From Lederbergia graminis (GTDB lineage: Bacteria > Bacillota > Bacilli > Bacillales > Bacillaceae_C): a stretch of DNA of 64,000 nucleotides. Below, in pieces: positions 61,294-64,000 of the stretch. Where the stretch lies: the NCBI RefSeq assembly GCF_042655485.1, contig NZ_JBHSMC010000001.1, positions 124,001-188,000 on the forward strand. Direction: 5' to 3'. The notes under the pieces were generated by a model that saw only the letters and a program-made list of their open reading frames with translations, did not search any database and was not told where the DNA came from. Made by a program: the position numbers and the translations under genes. Positions within the stretch are counted from its first letter, which is position 1. Every line of letters begins with the position of its first letter.

Positions 61294-62382
61294 TTAGTTG
61301 TTTACTGTAGCACTTTGGACAACGTTAGCGAAAGCTTTTGCTTCTGCCATGAATTCATTAAACTCATTAATATCCATTTGCTGTGCAGAGTCAGACAATG
61401 CTACTGCTGGATCAGGGTGTACTTCCGCCATAATAGCATCTGCGCCAATTGCTAATGCAGCTTTTGCACACGGAAGAAGTAAATCCTTACGACCAGTAGA
61501 GTGTGTTACGTCAACAACAACTGGTAAATGCGTTTCTTTTTTCAAAATAGGTACTGCAGAAATATCTAATGTATTTCTTGTAGCTTTCTCATATGTTCTA
61601 ATTCCACGTTCACAAAGAATAATTTGGTTATTTCCTTGAGAAGCAATATATTCTGCTGCATACATAAATTCTTCTATTGTAGCAGAAAGGCCACGCTTAA
61701 GTAGAATTGGTTTATTAACTTTACCTGCTTCTTTAAGCAGTTCAAAGTTTTGCATGTTACGTGCTCCAATTTGAATCACGTCAACATAGTCTAGTGCTGT
61801 TTCCACATCATTTGGATTTAGAATTTCACTAATAATTGCCATGCCTTCTTCTTTTCCGACTTGTTTAAGAATCTTCAATCCTTCTAAGCCGAGACCTTGG
61901 AAGTCATATGGTGAACTTCTTGGTTTGTATGCTCCACCACGCATTAATGTTAAGCCTTGTTTCTTCATAGCTTGTGCCACAGTTTTTACTTGATCATAGC
62001 TTTCAACTGCACATGGTCCCATAATAAAGTGTTGAGAACCATCCCCAAAGTTTTGTCCCAAAACGGATACAACAGTATTTTCTGGCTTTTTCTTTCTGGA
62101 GACAAGTAATGCCTTGCGATTATCATCTTCTTGTAATTCTAAGCTTGCTTTGAAGATTTGTTTGAAAATATGCTGTACAGTAGATGTTTCAAATGGGCCT
62201 TTGTTATTAGCAGCAATTAGATCAAGTAATTTTCTTTCTTGTACTGGATCAAACCGTTTTACACCTTGCATTTCTTTTTGCTTACCAATTTCTTGTGCAA
62301 TTTCTCCACGTTCATTAAGTAATTCTAAGATTTCTAAAGTTGTTTTTTCAATTTTTGAACGTAACATTTCTAGTTCTGACAC
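61294..62382 (-). CDS. aroA: DAHP synthase with N-terminal chorismate mutase domain
   Basis: First shikimate-pathway enzyme, condensing phosphoenolpyruvate and erythrose-4-phosphate. The 362-residue protein has an AroQ-type chorismate mutase domain (residues about 1-90; EMLRSKIEKTTLEILELLNERG), which senses chorismate and prephenate in B. subtilis, then the type I-beta DAHP synthase barrel with GPCAVESYDQV, GGAYKPRSSPYDFQGLG and HPDPAVALSDSAQQ. GTG 62382 follows AAGGAGGG; the frame upstream is not used. In B. subtilis aroA precedes ccpA; here it diverges from aroC. Confidence 0.95.
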   Translation of the reverse strand: MSELEMLRSKIEKTTLEILELLNERGEIAQEIGKQKEMQGVKRFDPVQERKLLDLIAANNKGPFETSTVQHIFKQIFKASLELQEDDNRKALLVSRKKKPENTVVSVLGQNFGDGSQHFIMGPCAVESYDQVKTVAQAMKKQGLTLMRGGAYKPRSSPYDFQGLGLEGLKILKQVGKEEGMAIISEILNPNDVETALDYVDVIQIGARNMQNFELLKEAGKVNKPILLKRGLSATIEEFMYAAEYIASQGNNQIILCERGIRTYEKATRNTLDISAVPILKKETHLPVVVDVTHSTGRKDLLLPCAKAALAIGADAIMAEVHPDPAVALSDSAQQMDINEFNEFMAEAKAFANVVQSATVNN

Positions 62383-62468
62383 GAATATGCCCTCCTTATT
62401 ACATCTATAATTCTTCATCGCTTCAACGCTGTAAAGCGTGTACGAATTTATTATGTTGATAGCTCAAT

Positions 62469-62497
62469 ACATTAGACCTAAACGGAATAAATGTCAA
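62469..62497 (-). promoter_or_regulatory. Probable sigma-A promoter of aroA
   Basis: On the minus strand, TTGACA (62497-62492), 17 bases, TAATGT (62474-62469). Transcription would begin about 80 bases before the aroA start. Confidence 0.6.
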
Positions 62498-62650
62498 CAC
62501 AAAAAAATAAATTATTGGACTTTTATTTCTTTTTCGATTTATGTCCATTATTATATCACAAAATTTCTTAATAGTATGTAATTATTGAGTGTAAAGTGTG
62601 TGAAAAACAGATGAACATATGAAAAAGTTTTTTAAATAATGAAATATTAC

Positions 62651-62679
62651 TTTACAATATCTCGTTCATGTGCTAAAAA
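62651..62679 (+). promoter_or_regulatory. Candidate promoter of the aroC leader
   Basis: TTTACA (62651-62656), 17 bases, TAAAAA (62674-62679), about 22 bases before the T-box RNA begins. The rest of the 62383-62650 stretch holds only the aroA promoter and a short palindrome (62426-62439). Confidence 0.45.
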
Positions 62680-62700
62680 TTAAATTTAAATAATAATTAA

Positions 62701-62947
62701 AAAAGCGAAGACAGGACATAGTAGCATTCTTTAACATGTAGTATCAGAGAGCTGATGGTTGGTGAGAATCAGCACAGTATTGATTGCGAATTACTTCCTT
62801 GAGCTGCTTTTTCGAACATTGCAATATTAGATCAGTAGAAAAAGTCGGTAAAAGCCGTTAACTTGTTAAGTGGTGAGATGTTTATTTCACAATGAGGGTG
62901 GTACCGCGATATTTAATCGTCCCTGCAATTTGCAGGGGCGATTTTTG
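62701..62947 (+). promoter_or_regulatory. T-box riboswitch upstream of aroC
   Basis: tRNA-sensing antiterminator leader. Stem I apical part is seen as AGAGAGCTGATGG..GGTGAGAATCAGCA (62746-62774). The T-box AGGGTGGTACCGCG is at 62895-62908. The terminator stem is 62917-62927 with 62931-62941, followed by Ts. The specifier region reads GCGAATTACTTCC (62786-62798): TAC (Tyr, 62792-62794) is the likeliest codon by alignment to typical leaders, but ATT, TTA and TTC are alternatives. Confidence 0.93.
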
Positions 62948-62983
62948 TATTTTACATTAAACAAATAACTGGAGGAATGAGAA

Positions 62984-64000
62984 ATGAGATATTTAACAGC
63001 AGGGGAATCACATGGCCCACAACTAACAACAATTTTAGAAGGGGTTCCAGCAGGATTAGAATTAACAGCTGAGCAAATAAATTACGAATTAGCAAGAAGA
63101 CAAAAAGGGTACGGTCGTGGTCGTAGAATGCAAATCGAAAAAGACCAAGTTCTTATTACTAGTGGAGTTCGTCATGGTGTTACATTAGGAGCACCAATTG
63201 CGCTTGTCGTTGAGAACAATGACTTTAAGCATTGGAGAAAAATTATGGGGGCAGATCCAATTAGCCCCGAAGAACAAGAAGATGTGAAAAGAAAAATTAC
63301 GAGACCACGTCCTGGTCATGCTGACTTGAATGGTGCAATTAAATATGGTCATCGCGATATGCGTAATGTATTAGAAAGATCTTCTGCACGTGAAACAACT
63401 GTTCGAGTTGCAGCTGGAGCAGTAGCTAAAACCATTCTTGCTGAATTAGGAATTAAAGTTGGTGGCCATGTACTGGAGATTGGTGGAGTTAAAGCACAAA
63501 AAACTCAATATAACACGATGGATGAGCTTCAAAAAGTAACAGAAGAATCACCTGTTCGTTGCTTAGATCCGGAAGCAGCGGAAAAAATGATGCAAGCAAT
63601 AGATGACGCAAAAAAAGCAGGGGATTCAATTGGAGGCATTGTGGAAGTAATCGTAGAAGGGATGCCAATAGGTGTTGGTAGCTATGTTCAATACGATAGA
63701 AAGCTGGAGGCTAAACTAGGTGCTGCTATTATGAGTATCAATGCTTTTAAAGGAGTAGAAATCGGTATCGGTTTTGAATCAGCACATTTACCTGGTAGCC
63801 AAGTTCATGATGAAATTCAATGGGATGAAGTAAATGGTTATACAAGAAGAACAAATAATGCAGGTGGTTTTGAAGGCGGCATGACTACAGGAATGCCAAT
63901 AGTAGTAAGAGGTGTTATGAAACCAATCCCAACATTGTATAAACCATTAGAATCTGTAGATATAGATACAAAAGAGCCGTTCAAAGCAAGTATTGAAAGA
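62984..64000 (+). CDS. aroC: Chorismate synthase, 5' part
   Basis: Last shikimate enzyme, converting EPSP to chorismate with reduced FMN. 339 codons are open to the window edge, of about 390 usual for the family (called aroF in B. subtilis). Signatures: GESHGPQL near the start, RPGHADLNGAIKYGHRDMRN and ERSSARETTVRVAAGA, and GFEGGMTTGMP. ATG 62984 follows GGAGGAATGAG. Expression is controlled by the T-box leader directly upstream. Confidence 0.95.
   Translation, partial: MRYLTAGESHGPQLTTILEGVPAGLELTAEQINYELARRQKGYGRGRRMQIEKDQVLITSGVRHGVTLGAPIALVVENNDFKHWRKIMGADPISPEEQEDVKRKITRPRPGHADLNGAIKYGHRDMRNVLERSSARETTVRVAAGAVAKTILAELGIKVGGHVLEIGGVKAQKTQYNTMDELQKVTEESPVRCLDPEAAEKMMQAIDDAKKAGDSIGGIVEVIVEGMPIGVGSYVQYDRKLEAKLGAAIMSINAFKGVEIGIGFESAHLPGSQVHDEIQWDEVNGYTRRTNNAGGFEGGMTTGMPIVVRGVMKPIPTLYKPLESVDIDTKEPFKASIER

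Noticed and set aside
61132..61639. Plus-strand open frames over the foldback element and antisense to aroA
   Set aside because: No ribosome binding site; the sequence is explained by the repeat and by aroA on the minus strand.
62426..62443. CcpA cre-like sequence around the palindrome ACGCTGTAAAGCGT in the aroA leader
   Set aside because: It does not align with the TGWNANCGNTNWCA consensus in either register at the invariant positions; only a short palindrome remains.
1..64000. CRISPR array, tRNA gene, prophage, defence or toxin-antitoxin system
   Set aside because: No regularly spaced repeats, no tRNA cloverleaf in the gaps read, and every sizeable gene fits the conserved Bacillaceae core order.

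Overview
The window is an AT-rich, Gram-positive, endospore-forming, low-GC Firmicute chromosome segment. Gene order follows the Bacillus subtilis ypdA-to-ypsC map closely: prsW-sleB-ypeB-motI-cmk-ypfD-yphA-der-gpsA-spoIVA-hbs-folE-hepS-menH-hepT-ndk-cheR-aroB-ypiA-ypiB-ypiF-qcrABC-ypjA-ypjB-ypjD-dapB-bshB1-bshA-cca-birA-panBCD-dinG-ypmB-aspB-asnS-dnaD-nth-ponA-recU-sspM-yppE-yppG-mrfAB-cotD-gpsB-rnpB-ypsC. Frequent TTG and GTG starts behind strong ribosome binding sites, protein sequences that resemble but are not those of B. subtilis, and the dispersed repeats suggest a Bacillaceae genus such as Oceanobacillus or a near relative. The genus is inference.

Layout. 1-4.9 kb: 3' part of ypdA, convergent ansA, prsW and the spore germination pair sleB-ypeB. 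5-9.3 kb: a YiaA-type membrane protein, motI, a small membrane protein, cmk-plsC and the S1 protein YpfD. 9.4-15.4 kb: yphA, der, gpsA, a structured repeat, yphE, yphF and spoIVA behind a probable sigma-E promoter. 15.7-24.7 kb: hbs, folE, the menaquinone side-chain genes hepS-menH-hepT, ndk, cheR, aroB, a probable degenerate amidohydrolase, ypiA and ypiB. 24.9-31.9 kb: ypiF, the cytochrome bc complex qcrABC, ypjA, ypjB, yugP, purU and inverted ypjC. 32-39.6 kb: ypjD, dapB, the bacillithiol genes bshB1-bshA, cca, birA, and panBCD behind an attenuator-like leader. 39.6-47.5 kb: a foldback repeat, dinG, ypmB, aspB, asnS, dnaD, nth. 47.5-57.4 kb: ponA and recU on the minus strand, the tiny sspM, yppE, yppG, mrfAB, cotD, gpsB. 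57.4-64 kb: rnpB, ypsC, ypwA, a second copy of the foldback repeat, aroA on the minus strand, and a T-box leader in front of aroC, which runs off the window.

Functional threads. Bacillithiol synthesis (bshA, bshB1) and disulfide recycling (ypdA) are both here. Shikimate-to-chorismate steps (aroA, aroB, aroC), heptaprenyl and menaquinone enzymes and the bc complex together describe a menaquinone respiratory chain. Spore functions recur: spoIVA, cotD, yppG, sspM, sleB-ypeB, ypjB. PBP1 (ponA) and its partner GpsB lie about 7 kb apart.

No CRISPR array, prophage, toxin-antitoxin or defence island, tRNA gene or complete insertion sequence was found. I see no convincing new multi-gene system; this is mostly conserved core. 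The points most worth a second look are: two 188-bp non-coding foldback elements, each flanked by its own perfect 9-bp direct repeat; a LexA-like box inside the promoter of mrfAB; the panB leader; the T-box of aroC with an ambiguous specifier; a likely catalytically dead amidohydrolase relative between aroB and ypiA; and the glycine-proline repeat tail on CotD.
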